Origin: Bryobacterales bacterium
Lineage (GTDB): Bacteria; Acidobacteriota; Terriglobia; Bryobacterales; Bryobacteraceae
Assembly: GCA_025350625.1 (NCBI GenBank)
Contig: JANXXL010000116.1
Coordinates: forward strand, 1 to 64,000
Direction: 5' to 3'
DNA length: 64,000 bases
The notes under the pieces were generated by a model. It was not told the DNA's origin, made no database searches, and saw only the letters and a program-made list of their open reading frames with translations. The position numbers and the translations under genes were made by a program. This document shows, in pieces, positions 19,610 to 28,913 of the stretch (the first letter of the stretch is position 1; each line of letters opens with the position of its first letter).

Positions 19610-19701
19610 GGTTAGCTAGGGCGGCAGGAAATAGCGGACAGACCTACTAGCGGGAAATTCGAGGAGCGGATTATCCCGCCCCTCGAACTTGGAGAACACA
19701 A

Positions 19702-22700
19702 CTAGAAGTTGATTTTCAACCCGAGCTGGACCGCGCGAGAGCTTCCCGAACCCAGCAGTGAATTGCCGGCCGCGCCGTCAGGCGTTGCGCACCCGCAGCC
19801 AAACGTGTTCTGCGCGCCTCCGGGATCGTTACCAACACCCCAACCGTTCACTGAGCCGAACGGATTGGCGATATTGGGGTGGTTAAGAATGTTGAAGAAC
19901 TCGGCCCGGAACTGGACGTTCAACCGCTCCTTGTAGGCGAAGGTTTTGAATATAGAAAAATCCAAATTCTTGTAGCCCGAATCGCGGAAGGTGTTCCGCC
20001 CCATGGTGCCGAAGGTTCCCGCTTTGGGAGGAGCCATCACCGATTTACCGGATACGTAGCAGCCACCAGTGTTCAGCGTACTGATGTCAGGAGAGACCGC
20101 TGTGCACTGCGCCCACATCGCGTTCGAAGCGGCGGCCGAAAGGTTGGTCTGAATGTTGGAGACGCCGCTGGTAATACTGCAACCGCCTGCCCCAGGGCCA
20201 GTGCAATAAGGAATGGAACTCGAGCCGGACTTGAAGTCACTCGGGTTCCCATAGAAATTCCAGCGATCCGCGGTATCTCCGCTTCCGCTGAAATCGTTCG
20301 CGGTGTCATTCACCAGCCACGGTTGGCCGGTCTGAAGGCTCAAGATGGAGTTGAGCTTCCAGCCTTCCAGCATCTGGCCAAAACCTTTTTTCCCGGGTAG
20401 GTTGTAAGTGGCCGTGAAAGTGAATCGGTGGCGAATATCGAAATCGCCGCTCGCATACTCCGCCCCCGGATTCTTGCTGTCTTGCGGTAGAAATCCCTGG
20501 CGATTGAGTGACCCGTTATCGAGGCCGTGACCATAGGTATATCCCGCAGTGAAGGAAACCCCGTGCGAAAGCCGCTTGGTCAGGGTAGACTGCAGGCTGT
20601 TGTAGTTGGAATGCGAATCGTTCGACATCTGGTCGATGAACTTTAGGTAGGGAAATTTCGCCGCGTACGGACGAACGCCGGTGACCGGATCAATCTGGTT
20701 GATGTCGCGAAAACCCGTCAGCCTGCTCCCGTGATTACCGACATAGCCAACCTCCAGCGAAAGGTTCCCGCTGAAAGCGTGCTGGACACCCAAATTCCAA
20801 TTCGTGACGTATGGGATCTTCAGATTCGGATCGACCGCCAGGATGTTGCACGGTCCTGACTTGGTGCAGCTAACCCCGGCGCCCGCCGGAAAAACCACGC
20901 CATTCCAGTTGAGATTCGAGCCGGGGATGCTGGCTGAGGCGAGCTGGATGGTGCCCCCGAAAGTGGTCGGACAAGGTACGCCGACGGCTACCTTGGTGGT
21001 GCAACCGCCTGTCGGGACGGCCGCGAGGCTGAGCGACGTACTATTCTGGAGCCCTCCCTCCGCCAGGAACGGCGCCGCTGTGAGCGTCGAGTAAATGATA
21101 CTGGCCCCGGCGCGGATAATCGTGGTGCCCTTGCCTGTGACATCCCATGCAACACCCAAGCGCGGCGAGAAGTTCTTGCGATCGGGCTTCCACAGAGTAT
21201 CGCCTACGCCTGACTGGCCCTGCTGAACCAGTCCCACCGCTGGATCGAAGTTTCCCAGAAGATTGTTGGCTTCTTTAATCGGCGCGGTGTAGGAATAGCG
21301 CAGACCCAGATTGACCATTATTTTGGGGGTCAGATGCCAGTCATCCTGTATGAACCCTGCAATGGAATTCCACTTCATCTGGCGAAGCGGACTGCCTACG
21401 AGGAGAAATCCCCTCGACGGATTCCCAGCGAAAAAGTCTTCCAATGGCGTGGAGCATGATGTCGTTGGGTCATTTGGGCAAGTGAATTGGGAGAGCTTCC
21501 CGCCCTGGAAATCGATACGGCCCCGGCTGGTGTCTCCAGAGGCGGAATTCACCCAGATTTGCGCGAACTCACCGCCAAACTTAAAGGCGTGCTTGCCGCG
21601 CAAATACGAGACGTTGTCCTGAAAATGCGAATCGTAAGTGTGCCACTGATTGGGACGGTTGTGGAATGTGCCGATGCTGTTAAAACCTGTAATGTTGATA
21701 TTCGGCAGCCCACCCGATCCCGTAACGCCTGTGTTCACCGGGTAGCCCTTGCCATCGGCAAGAACATTGACGTCGTCAGGGCTAAAGACGAAGTTGGTGC
21801 GGTTGTATCCCACGCGGACTTCGTTCACCAGGCGGGAACCGGGGGTCCAAATCCAGTTGCCGACGGTGCTCCAGGTGCGTATTTTATTTGTGTCCTCGAA
21901 AATTTGGTTCACGAACGGGTGATCCTGTCCATCGCCGCTGTAGTTGCCGAAGAGCAAGAAGCCATTCACCATGTGCTTGTTGCTAAGGCGGTAATCGACC
22001 TTAGATACCACGTTGTCACTCACACTCGTAATTGGGAAACTGCTGGTATAGCTGGTGTTGTTCGCAGAGGCCCCTTGGATCAGGCCGCCGGTGCAAGTGG
22101 GGGCCAAGGTGCAGCCCAATAAATTCAGACTGATAGGATTGGGCGTTATCCCGGCCTTCTGCAGCGCTTTGATGGCATCCACCATGCTGCGTTTCGGATC
22201 CGGGGTGGCCTGTCCGGCGAGTGCCGGAGTGTTAGTGCCAAACGCAGTGCCTACCAGCGACCGGAGGCCCTCATAGCCTCCAAAGAAAAAGAGTTTGTCT
22301 TTAATGATTCGACCGCCTACCACCGACCCGAACTGCTCCAACTCTGTCGCCAGCTTCGGGTTTGGAGGGGGGTTGAACAGGTTGCGTGCGTCCCAGTCTA
22401 CGTCGCGGCCAAACGCGTAAGCCGAACCGTGAAGCGAGTTGGTTCCGGACCGGATGCCGACGTTCACCACCGCGCCGGGCTTCCAGCCGAACTCCGCTTT
22501 AGGATTTTCCGCGAGGTTGAATTCCTGAATGGCATCGATGGGCAATATCGTCGCCCCATCGTTGAACGGACTCGGCATGTTAGCAATCGGCCGCGAGTCG
22601 TAGAAATTGGCACTCAGAATCCCATCCACCATCCATGCCGATTCATCGGGACGAATGTTATTGGTGCTTTGCGTCCACGGTCCGCCGCCCGGCTGCACCG

Positions 22701-23217
22701 CCACGCCCGGCCGCAAGGACAGCAGGTTCTGATAATTGCGTCCATTCAACGGCATATCGTTGATTTCCGAATTGCTAAGCGTGCCGCCCAGCGTAGCGCT
22801 GGTTGCATCCACCAGCGGGATCGCTTCGCTGACGGTAACGGTCTGCGTTTGGTCTCCCGGTTGAGGAGTCAAGTCAACTCGAATTTCCTTGCCTACCTCG
22901 AGAGCAACATTCCGCCGGTCCAGGACCTTGAACCCTTTCGCCTCGACCCGCACAGTATATGTTCCCGGAGTCAGGGTGGGCGCGTTATATTCGCCCGCTT
23001 CATCCGTGGTCAGAGTTCGCGCCAAGCCTCTCTCAGTGTCGATCACGCTCACCGTGGCGCCCGCTATAACCGCGCCGGTTTGGTCGGTAACTGTTCCGAG
23101 AATACGGCCGAAATTGGCCTGCGAGAACAGCGGTAAAGTGAATAACGCCATAGCCATGAACGGTATGAACACCCGCATGGATATAGCCCAAGTAGTTTTA
23201 GACGTAACCGATTTCAT
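19702..23217 (-). CDS. Oar-like TonB-dependent receptor
   Basis: 1171 residues from the ATG at 23217; two more ATGs lie up to 24 bases upstream. Signal peptide ends near SQANFG. A CarboxypepD_reg domain follows (GRILGTVTDQTGAVIAGATVSVID to RVEAKGF, about 35-110), then a plug-like region (NSEINDMPLNGRNYQNLLSL), then a very long barrel ending in AVQLGLKINF. This is the Oar-type family, massively expanded in Acidobacteriota and thought to move large or unknown ligands across the outer membrane. Stands alone, with its own promoter. Confidence 0.92.
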   Translation of the reverse strand: MKSVTSKTTWAISMRVFIPFMAMALFTLPLFSQANFGRILGTVTDQTGAVIAGATVSVIDTERGLARTLTTDEAGEYNAPTLTPGTYTVRVEAKGFKVLDRRNVALEVGKEIRVDLTPQPGDQTQTVTVSEAIPLVDATSATLGGTLSNSEINDMPLNGRNYQNLLSLRPGVAVQPGGGPWTQSTNNIRPDESAWMVDGILSANFYDSRPIANMPSPFNDGATILPIDAIQEFNLAENPKAEFGWKPGAVVNVGIRSGTNSLHGSAYAFGRDVDWDARNLFNPPPNPKLATELEQFGSVVGGRIIKDKLFFFGGYEGLRSLVGTAFGTNTPALAGQATPDPKRSMVDAIKALQKAGITPNPISLNLLGCTLAPTCTGGLIQGASANNTSYTSSFPITSVSDNVVSKVDYRLSNKHMVNGFLLFGNYSGDGQDHPFVNQIFEDTNKIRTWSTVGNWIWTPGSRLVNEVRVGYNRTNFVFSPDDVNVLADGKGYPVNTGVTGSGGLPNINITGFNSIGTFHNRPNQWHTYDSHFQDNVSYLRGKHAFKFGGEFAQIWVNSASGDTSRGRIDFQGGKLSQFTCPNDPTTSCSTPLEDFFAGNPSRGFLLVGSPLRQMKWNSIAGFIQDDWHLTPKIMVNLGLRYSYTAPIKEANNLLGNFDPAVGLVQQGQSGVGDTLWKPDRKNFSPRLGVAWDVTGKGTTIIRAGASIIYSTLTAAPFLAEGGLQNSTSLSLAAVPTGGCTTKVAVGVPCPTTFGGTIQLASASIPGSNLNWNGVVFPAGAGVSCTKSGPCNILAVDPNLKIPYVTNWNLGVQHAFSGNLSLEVGYVGNHGSRLTGFRDINQIDPVTGVRPYAAKFPYLKFIDQMSNDSHSNYNSLQSTLTKRLSHGVSFTAGYTYGHGLDNGSLNRQGFLPQDSKNPGAEYASGDFDIRHRFTFTATYNLPGKKGFGQMLEGWKLNSILSLQTGQPWLVNDTANDFSGSGDTADRWNFYGNPSDFKSGSSSIPYCTGPGAGGCSITSGVSNIQTNLSAAASNAMWAQCTAVSPDISTLNTGGCYVSGKSVMAPPKAGTFGTMGRNTFRDSGYKNLDFSIFKTFAYKERLNVQFRAEFFNILNHPNIANPFGSVNGWGVGNDPGGAQNTFGCGCATPDGAAGNSLLGSGSSRAVQLGLKINF

Positions 23218-23326
23218 AGTGCACCCCATTCTTTGTAACAAATGCGTTAAGATTCCCGACCGTTCTTGTTTCGACCTCTGAATGCATCCTTCGTAGGAGA
23301 AGGATTTTTATACAAAGCTGGGAGCG

Positions 23327-23355
23327 AGCGTATCACTCTATCGCACGGAAGTCAA
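23327..23355 (-). promoter_or_regulatory. Promoter TTGACT-N17-TACGCT for the Oar-like receptor
   Basis: On the minus strand TTGACT (23350-23355) and TACGCT (23327-23332) are exactly 17 bases apart, a near-consensus sigma-70 layout. The resulting leader would be about 100 bases and includes CCTTC...GAAGG, a small hairpin. Confidence 0.6.
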
Positions 23356-23392
23356 CACATACTTTAAGCCTTGTCAACTGTCTTTTGGTACA

Positions 23393-23412
23393 AATTCAGG
23401 GCTAATTCAGGG
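23393..23412 (+). repeat. Short direct repeat AATTCAGGG
   Basis: Two copies of AATTCAGGG separated by 2 bases, just upstream of the cytochrome b start; possibly a regulator site. Confidence 0.3.
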
Positions 23413-23420
23413 AGCGTGTG

Positions 23421-23429
23421 TGATATCAT
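23421..23429 (+). promoter_or_regulatory. Candidate extended -10 TGA-TATCAT of the cytochrome b gene
   Basis: An extended -10 element (TGnTATCAT) ends 7 bases before the ATG at 23437, and there is no Shine-Dalgarno. It would give a leaderless mRNA. Confidence 0.4.
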
Positions 23430-23436
23430 CGCAGCG

Positions 23437-24171
23437 ATGTTTACGGTCGAGTCTGCGCAATTCCCACGGCTCGTGGTCCCCGTCTCGGATACCCAGATCG
23501 CTCCGCGGCACTCCCTGGCAGTCCGCCTCACTCATTGGATCAACACCGTCAGCTTTTTCGGCCTGCTGGTCAGCGGATTCGCCATTCTCCTCGCCCACCC
23601 GCGTTTTTATTGGGGAGAAACTGGCGCCCTGGGGACTCCCTCCATCCTCGATTTGCCCCTCCCCTTCATGAAGGGTGGCCCTTCGGGATGGGGCCGTAAT
23701 CTGCACTTCCTCTCTGCCTGGCTGTGCGTGTTGAATGGCGCTGTTTACGTCCTCTCCGGCATTCTCACCCAGCACTTCCGCCGGAATCTCGTGCCCGCGA
23801 AGTCCCAACTCTCGTGGGGCTCGATTGCACGGGTCGCTTCCAGTCACCTGCGCTTGAAACGCCCGGACGCGTCCGACTCGCTCGCCTATAACGTGCTCCA
23901 GCGGCTCACCTACCTCGCGGTGGTCTTTGTTGCGCTGCCACTGATGATCTGGACCGGCCTCGCGATGTCCCCAGCCATCGTCTCGGTGTTTCCGGCCATC
24001 GTCACTGCGCTCGGCGGCTACGAATCCGCACGCACCATTCACTTCTTTGCCGCCGGTTTCCTGGTTCTCTTTCTCCTGGTCCACATCGCCATGGTTTGTC
24101 TGGCCGGTTTCACGAGTCGCGTAGGCGCCATGATCGCCGGTCAGACTGCCGGCGGGGAGAAATACCCATGA
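23437..24171 (+). CDS. Membrane cytochrome b (b561/hydrogenase-type)
   Basis: 244 residues from the ATG at 23437. Four to five membrane helices with paired histidines typical of the cytochrome b561 / Ni-Fe hydrogenase b subunit superfamily: RLTHWINTVSFFGLLVSGF, GRNLHFLSAWLCVLNGAVYVLSG, and ARTIHFFAAGFLVLFLLVHIAMV. It should carry electrons between the quinone pool and the molybdoprotein encoded next, whose ATG overlaps this stop (ATGA). This partner is not the MsrQ type, which has a different fold. Confidence 0.85.
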   Translation: MFTVESAQFPRLVVPVSDTQIAPRHSLAVRLTHWINTVSFFGLLVSGFAILLAHPRFYWGETGALGTPSILDLPLPFMKGGPSGWGRNLHFLSAWLCVLNGAVYVLSGILTQHFRRNLVPAKSQLSWGSIARVASSHLRLKRPDASDSLAYNVLQRLTYLAVVFVALPLMIWTGLAMSPAIVSVFPAIVTALGGYESARTIHFFAAGFLVLFLLVHIAMVCLAGFTSRVGAMIAGQTAGGEKYP

Positions 24172-24941
24172 GCAACTTAGTCTCCCGCCGTAAACTCCTC
24201 ACTACCGGCTTGACCGCCGCCGCTGGGGCGTCCGGCTTGGCAATTGCCGCCCGCCTCGCCGAGCGCTACGGATTGGTCCCGCCCGATCATGGCGGAATCT
24301 ATGGTATCGGACAAACTCTGACCTATGCGACGCAGCGGCTTTTGACGTCCCACCATTCGCTGGCCCGCGAATTCGACCGCAGCCAAATCTCGAAAGTTGC
24401 CCCCGTGAACGGCGAGCCTCCCCCAACTGAGCTTTACCGTTCCCTCCTCGCAGGAGGATTCGCCGACTGGCGCCTCACCGTTGACGGCCTGGTCGAGCGT
24501 CCAGCGTCATTTTCTCTCGCGGAGCTGAAGCAATTCCCCTCGCGCAGCCAGATCACCCATCAAGCTTGCGAAGAAGGGTGGTCGTTCATCGCCGAATCCA
24601 CCGGCTTTCCGCTTGCGTATTTATTGAATCTGGTTGGCACCAGCCCTCGCGCCAGATACGTCGTATTCTTTCCTCTCCTTAGCCCCCGCCGCTACAAATG
24701 GGGCAGCCTGGACATGCTCGACGCCTGGCATCCCCAGACCTTGCTCGCCTACGGGATGAATGGCGAAGAACTGCCTTCCCGTCACGGAGCCCCGCTTCGC
24801 TTGCGCGTTCCCCGTCAGTTGGGATTCAAAAGCCTGAAACACCTTTCCCGCATCACCGTCGTCGAGTCCGTGAAGAACATCGGCAAAGGCCTCGGCTCCT
24901 CATCTCCCGAGAATGGCTTTTCCTGGTACGGCGGTATCTGA
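24168..24941 (+). CDS. Molybdopterin-dependent oxidoreductase, MsrP/YedY-like
   Basis: 257 residues. Twin-arginine leader (VSRRKLLTTG, about 6-15) directs folded export. The sulfite-oxidase fold is shown by DWRLTVDGLVERPASFSLAELKQFPS and the cofactor region QACEEGWSFIAESTGFPL with molybdenum-ligand Cys134; this CxEGW context is nearer to MsrP/YedY than to sulfite oxidases. Later RHGAPLRLRVPRQLGFKSLKHL matches the family. Substrate is not decided: methionine sulfoxide or another S/N-oxide is possible. Confidence 0.85.
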   Translation: MSNLVSRRKLLTTGLTAAAGASGLAIAARLAERYGLVPPDHGGIYGIGQTLTYATQRLLTSHHSLAREFDRSQISKVAPVNGEPPPTELYRSLLAGGFADWRLTVDGLVERPASFSLAELKQFPSRSQITHQACEEGWSFIAESTGFPLAYLLNLVGTSPRARYVVFFPLLSPRRYKWGSLDMLDAWHPQTLLAYGMNGEELPSRHGAPLRLRVPRQLGFKSLKHLSRITVVESVKNIGKGLGSSSPENGFSWYGGI

Positions 24942-25094
24942 ACCAACTCGCCTTCAGCCGCGCAATAACCCTTCGCCGCCCCTGAATCCCGAACGCAACC
25001 ACTCCATGCATGTCAAGTGCGTTTCGGCAAGTCTTTGTGTAATCCATTGGCATGCGAATAAAGGACTTACATGAAGGTACAATTAGGTCAGACT

Positions 25095-25123
25095 TTGCTT
25101 AGCTAAGTCGCAATTCGAATAAA
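25095..25123 (+). promoter_or_regulatory. Candidate promoter TTGCTT-N17-AATAAA
   Basis: TTGCTT at 25095-25100 and AATAAA at 25118-25123, 17 bases apart, upstream of an AGGAG site (25134) and the ATG at 25151. Moderate match. Confidence 0.35.
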
Positions 25124-25150
25124 AATTACATTCAGGAGAGAAATTTCAAA

Positions 25151-25492
25151 ATGATGTTCAGGAAACTTGTGTTTGGTGTGGCTACAGTTGCGTTGGCAGT
25201 CGCGGGCGCAGCATCGTCGTCCTACAAGGTCACGCTGGACGCGCCCTTGTCGATCGGCAGCACAGAGCTGAAGGCCGGCGAATATAAAGTCGAAATGCAG
25301 GGCGGCAAGGCCGTATTCAAAACCGGCAAAACCGTCATCGAAGTCCCCGCCACCATGGGGAAGAGTGAGCACAAATACTATCGCACTGGGGTCGTGACCG
25401 AGGGTTCCAAGCTGCAAGAAATCGATTTCGGCGGCACCACCGAAAATATCCTATTCGAAGGCAAGGGCATCAGCGCCACCGGCACCAAGTAA
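25151..25492 (+). CDS. Small secreted protein, unknown function
   Basis: 113 residues. Signal peptide about 1-21. The mature part is a short beta-rich domain (YKVTLDAPLSIGSTELKAGEYKVEMQGGKAVFKTGKTVIEVPATM). Of a type often seen as lone secreted proteins in Acidobacteriota. RBS AGGAG, own promoter and own terminator. No recognised catalytic motif. Confidence 0.6.
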   Translation: MMFRKLVFGVATVALAVAGAASSSYKVTLDAPLSIGSTELKAGEYKVEMQGGKAVFKTGKTVIEVPATMGKSEHKYYRTGVVTEGSKLQEIDFGGTTENILFEGKGISATGTK

Positions 25493-25509
25493 TTACCGAC
25501 CGTAATTAC
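25489..25509 (+). repeat. Hairpin of two GTAATTAC palindromes
   Basis: GTAATTAC occurs at 25489-25496 (over the stop codon) and at 25502-25509. As each copy is self-complementary, the pair can form a perfect 8-bp stem with a 5-base loop. Confidence 0.5.
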
Positions 25510-25515
25510 AATCGT

Positions 25516-25547
25516 AAAGCGGGGCGCTTCCGGCGAACCCGCTTTTT
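25516..25547 (+). terminator. Intrinsic terminator after the small secreted protein
   Basis: Stem AAAGCGGG / CCCGCTTT (25516-25523 and 25538-25545), 14-base loop with an inner GC hairpin, followed by a T run (TTTTT at 25543-25547). Confidence 0.7.
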
Positions 25548-25574
25548 GGCGGCGGTTTCCGCCCCCAATCGTTG

Positions 25575-25580
25575 TATACT
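25575..25580 (+). promoter_or_regulatory. Candidate -10 TATACT of the diheme cytochrome gene
   Basis: TATACT 20 bases before the ATG at 25601, leaving room for the GAGGG ribosome site. Weak -35. Confidence 0.4.
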
Positions 25581-25600
25581 GAGCCGAGCGAGGGACTCGC

Positions 25601-26362
25601 ATGCGCCCCAGGCTATTGGCACTCGTCGTTTCCGTCGTCACTGCCGGCATCCCGGCATGGGCGCAGCCCCAACCGGTCGACTGGCTCTCGCAAATGCCGG
25701 CCATCGCGTCCGCGCTCGGCGTCAGGTGCAACTATTGCCATACCGCCAAGCGCGGCAGCGGAGAGCCCGAGCCGAAGAAAGAAATCGCCCGGGCGATGAT
25801 GACCATGACCGACGAGCTCAACGCCCGCATCCGCACGGCCACGGGCAAGCAGTTGGGCGAGGCCACCGAAATCCGCTGCGCCTACTGTCATCGTGGAGTC
25901 ACCATCCCCAAGCCGATCACCGACATCGTATGGCAGACCACGCGGGAAAAGGGAGTCGACGCCGCCATCGAACAATATCGCGATCTGCGCAAGCAGTATT
26001 TCGGACGCACCACCTACGACTTCGGCGATGAACCGCTGGCCACCATTGCCCAATACCTTTCGAGCTTCCGCCCGGACGACGCCATCGCCCTCGCGAAACT
26101 GAATCTCGAATACTATCCCGAGTCGATCAACACCCTGGTGGCGCTCTCCGCCGCCCAGACCCGCAAGCGCGACGACGACGGCGCCATCGCGACGCTCGAA
26201 AAAGCGCTGGAGATCGATCCCTCAAACGGTTCCATCCGCGGACGTCTCGAGCAACTCAAAGGCTTTCACCGCCAGAAACGCCAGGCCCCCGAACGCCCAC
26301 CCCGAACACTCCGCGGCGCGATCGATTTACCGCAGACCCTTGATCGCGCCCCCTACGCCTAG
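25601..26362 (+). CDS. Diheme c-type cytochrome with TPR-like C-terminus
   Basis: 253 residues. Signal peptide 1-21. Two CxxCH heme sites, CNYCH (43-47) and CAYCH (93-97), in the setting used by the photosynthetic-reaction-centre cytochrome c subunit-like family common in non-photosynthetic Acidobacteriota. Residues about 130-230 form helical repeats (YLSSFRPDDAIALAKLNLEYYPESI, ALSAAQTRKRDDDGAIATLEKALEIDPSNG) of the tetratricopeptide type. It probably transfers electrons in the periplasm. A partial decayed copy of its TPR region lies at 29040-29175. Confidence 0.8.
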   Translation: MRPRLLALVVSVVTAGIPAWAQPQPVDWLSQMPAIASALGVRCNYCHTAKRGSGEPEPKKEIARAMMTMTDELNARIRTATGKQLGEATEIRCAYCHRGVTIPKPITDIVWQTTREKGVDAAIEQYRDLRKQYFGRTTYDFGDEPLATIAQYLSSFRPDDAIALAKLNLEYYPESINTLVALSAAQTRKRDDDGAIATLEKALEIDPSNGSIRGRLEQLKGFHRQKRQAPERPPRTLRGAIDLPQTLDRAPYA

Positions 26363-26492
26363 CCTCTTTCTCTTCCGCAGACCAACCGGGTGGCGCAGCA
26401 CGTCGAACAGATGATGTGGGATTCTTCGAGCCGCGCATGTTCCCGGAATCCGGATTCAGAATTGCGGCAATGCGCACGCCATCAGCGCGAGG

Positions 26493-26498
26493 TATCAT
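26493..26498 (+). promoter_or_regulatory. Candidate -10 TATCAT of the peptidase-VWA gene
   Basis: TATCAT ends 9 bases before the ATG at 26508; no Shine-Dalgarno. Within an inverted repeat GGTAT...ATACC (26491-26503). Confidence 0.35.
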
Positions 26499-26507
26499 AT
26501 ACCCCTG

Positions 26508-28913
26508 ATGAGAGTTCCGCTTCGGAGCGCCGTCCTCGCCCTTTGTTTTTTAGGGCCGGTTTCCGGCGCGGATCCGCGATGGATCCGGATTCCAGCAGCC
26601 GATTTTGAGGTCTACAGTAGCGCAGGTGAAAAAAATACCCGCGACACTTTGCAGTATTTTGAGCGCGTGCGAAGCTTTTTCGAGCAAACCATGGGCGCTT
26701 CTCCGGCCAAGCTCGATCCGATCCGAATTATCCTGTTCGGCTCCAAGAAGGAATTCGATCCTTACCGGCCGAATGAATCGACGGCGGCCTATTACACCCA
26801 AGTCGGAGCCAGAGACTACATTGTGCTCGGCAGCGCGAGTGCCGAAGTATTTCGAATCGTTACTCACGAATATTTTCATCTCATCGCGCAACACGCCGGC
26901 CTGAATCTTCCGCCATGGCTGAACGAAGGGCTGGCCGAGGTCTATTCTACTCTTACGCCTCTAGGCGATAAAGTCACCGTCGGGGCGGTAATTCCAGGCC
27001 ACCTGAAAGGCCTGGCGTTCGAGAAGCCGATTCCTCTATCCACCCTCCTCGCGGTGGATCAAGATTCGCCATATTACAACGAAAAGAATATGGCCGGAAC
27101 TTTCTATGATGAAAGCTGGGCTCTGGCGCACATGCTGCAGCTCAGTCCGCCCTACAATCCGAAGTTCTTAAAGGTTGTCGAAGCAATTCGTGCGGGAACC
27201 CCATCCCAGCAAACGCTCGAAACGGTCTATGGAAAGACTCTGAAGGCGATTGAAGACGACCTGCGGAGTTATATCGCGGGCAATAGCTTCCGTGGCGCCC
27301 TATTCCCGATCAAAATCGCAAACCGGACAGAACATACTGCCGCTGAGCCAGCCTCACCGTTTGACGTAAAGCTTGCTCTATTGGATCTAACAAACCGTTT
27401 GGGCAGGGAGGAGGAGACCAGGAAGCAACTGGAGGAGTTGGCCGGCAGCGATCCGAAACGGCCGGAACCGTACGTCGGCCTCGGCTATCTTGCCGTGCGC
27501 GGCTCGCAAATGGAGGATGCGCGTAGATACTTCGCGAAGTCGCTCGAACTAGGCAGCCGCAATCCAAACATGCTTTGGGACTACGGCCAAATCGCAGCGG
27601 AAACGGCGCCGGGTGAGTCGATCCGTGCCCTGGGTTTGCTACTGATCGATCAGCCGGACCGCGCAGATGTACGCCTGGTGCTGGCGCAAGTTCAAGTGAA
27701 TTCAAAACAATGGAGCGCAGCTCTCGATACGCTTCGTCCGATCCGGACGATTTCGATGGCAAACGCTCCCACCTATTTTCGGCAGACGGCTGTGGCGGAT
27801 TTGAATCTCGGAAATCCGGAAGGCGCACGCGCCGCGGTGCAACAGTGGGCGCGACATGCCAAGGATCCCGCCGACCGCGAGAATGCGGAGCAGTTTCAAA
27901 AGTATCTGGATTTGCCGGGGGCCGCGGCTTCGCAGCCGGCTCCCTCCACTCCTGAGCCGGCTCTCACCGTTTCCGGGTCCGCGCAGCCGGTCCCCGGACC
28001 GGAGGCGAACCCTGCTCCACCGCGGGCGCCGGTCGAGCCGGACAAGCCGACCTTTCGATCCGATGCCAACTTTATCTCGGTCGACGCGCAGGTGCTGGCG
28101 AAGGGAAAATCAGTGGCCGGACTCAAGCTGGAGGATTTCGAGATCTGGGACAACGATAGACTGCAACCCATTTCAAGCTTCGGCTCCGAAAATCAGCCAC
28201 TCGATTTGATTCTTCTGCTGGATTACAGCGATAGCACGCACTTGATCGAAACCAGAGTTAAAAGCACGGCTGCCGAGGCGATGGCAAACTTGCATTCCAC
28301 CGATCGGGTTGGCGTCATAGTTTTTGACACCGTGACCCGTCTGGTCGCTCCCCTGAGCTCGTACTTCCAACGGGTGGATGACTCCATCCGGGCAATCCCC
28401 TGGAACGGCCGCAATACCGAGTTAAATGGTACATTACTGAACGCCGTACGTTACCTTCGACAGCAGGGGCGCCCCGGGGCTCACCGGCATATCATTGTGC
28501 TTACCGATAATAAAGGTGATCTGGCGGTCAGTAACGAAACGGTGCGGGATGCTCTTTGGGAGTCGGACGCGGTCCTGAGCCTCATTCGATTCGACACGCG
28601 TGACCAAGCTTATATGCACCGCCTGGTCCATGCTGATCTCCGGCAATTCGTGACCGCCACCGGCGGGGATCTGCTGGACGACAGTCGAAAAGGGACAGGA
28701 CTCGTCGAGATGTTTCAACGGCTCCACGAGCGGTACGTGATCCTGTACCGGGCTCCGCAAGATAAACCCGGAAGCGTTCATAAGATTCGGGTGAATCTCA
28801 CCGAAAAAGCAAAGTCCGCGCTCGGGGATGTTCAGGTACACGCGCGCACTGGCTACCTCGAGGGTCAAGCGAATTCGGATGGGCGATCAAAGTTAGGCAG
28901 GTCGAGTCATTGA
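26508..28913 (+). CDS. Metallopeptidase-like / TPR / VWFA-domain fusion protein
   Basis: 801 residues with a signal peptide (about 1-20). Domains in order: zinc peptidase-like domain (about 25-255) with HEYFH at 120-124 and WLNEGLAE at 138-144, the gluzincin pattern; a TPR region (about 285-465) with repeats such as PEPYVGLGYLAVRGSQMEDARRYFAKS; a Pro/Ala linker; and a C-terminal VWFA-related domain (about 510-775) with metal-site motif DYSDS (Asp572). The last is the Acidobacteria VWA family usually found alone. All catalytic residues seem kept. A secreted protein that binds a partner and may cleave it; substrate unknown. Confidence 0.8.
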   Translation: MRVPLRSAVLALCFLGPVSGADPRWIRIPAADFEVYSSAGEKNTRDTLQYFERVRSFFEQTMGASPAKLDPIRIILFGSKKEFDPYRPNESTAAYYTQVGARDYIVLGSASAEVFRIVTHEYFHLIAQHAGLNLPPWLNEGLAEVYSTLTPLGDKVTVGAVIPGHLKGLAFEKPIPLSTLLAVDQDSPYYNEKNMAGTFYDESWALAHMLQLSPPYNPKFLKVVEAIRAGTPSQQTLETVYGKTLKAIEDDLRSYIAGNSFRGALFPIKIANRTEHTAAEPASPFDVKLALLDLTNRLGREEETRKQLEELAGSDPKRPEPYVGLGYLAVRGSQMEDARRYFAKSLELGSRNPNMLWDYGQIAAETAPGESIRALGLLLIDQPDRADVRLVLAQVQVNSKQWSAALDTLRPIRTISMANAPTYFRQTAVADLNLGNPEGARAAVQQWARHAKDPADRENAEQFQKYLDLPGAAASQPAPSTPEPALTVSGSAQPVPGPEANPAPPRAPVEPDKPTFRSDANFISVDAQVLAKGKSVAGLKLEDFEIWDNDRLQPISSFGSENQPLDLILLLDYSDSTHLIETRVKSTAAEAMANLHSTDRVGVIVFDTVTRLVAPLSSYFQRVDDSIRAIPWNGRNTELNGTLLNAVRYLRQQGRPGAHRHIIVLTDNKGDLAVSNETVRDALWESDAVLSLIRFDTRDQAYMHRLVHADLRQFVTATGGDLLDDSRKGTGLVEMFQRLHERYVILYRAPQDKPGSVHKIRVNLTEKAKSALGDVQVHARTGYLEGQANSDGRSKLGRSSH

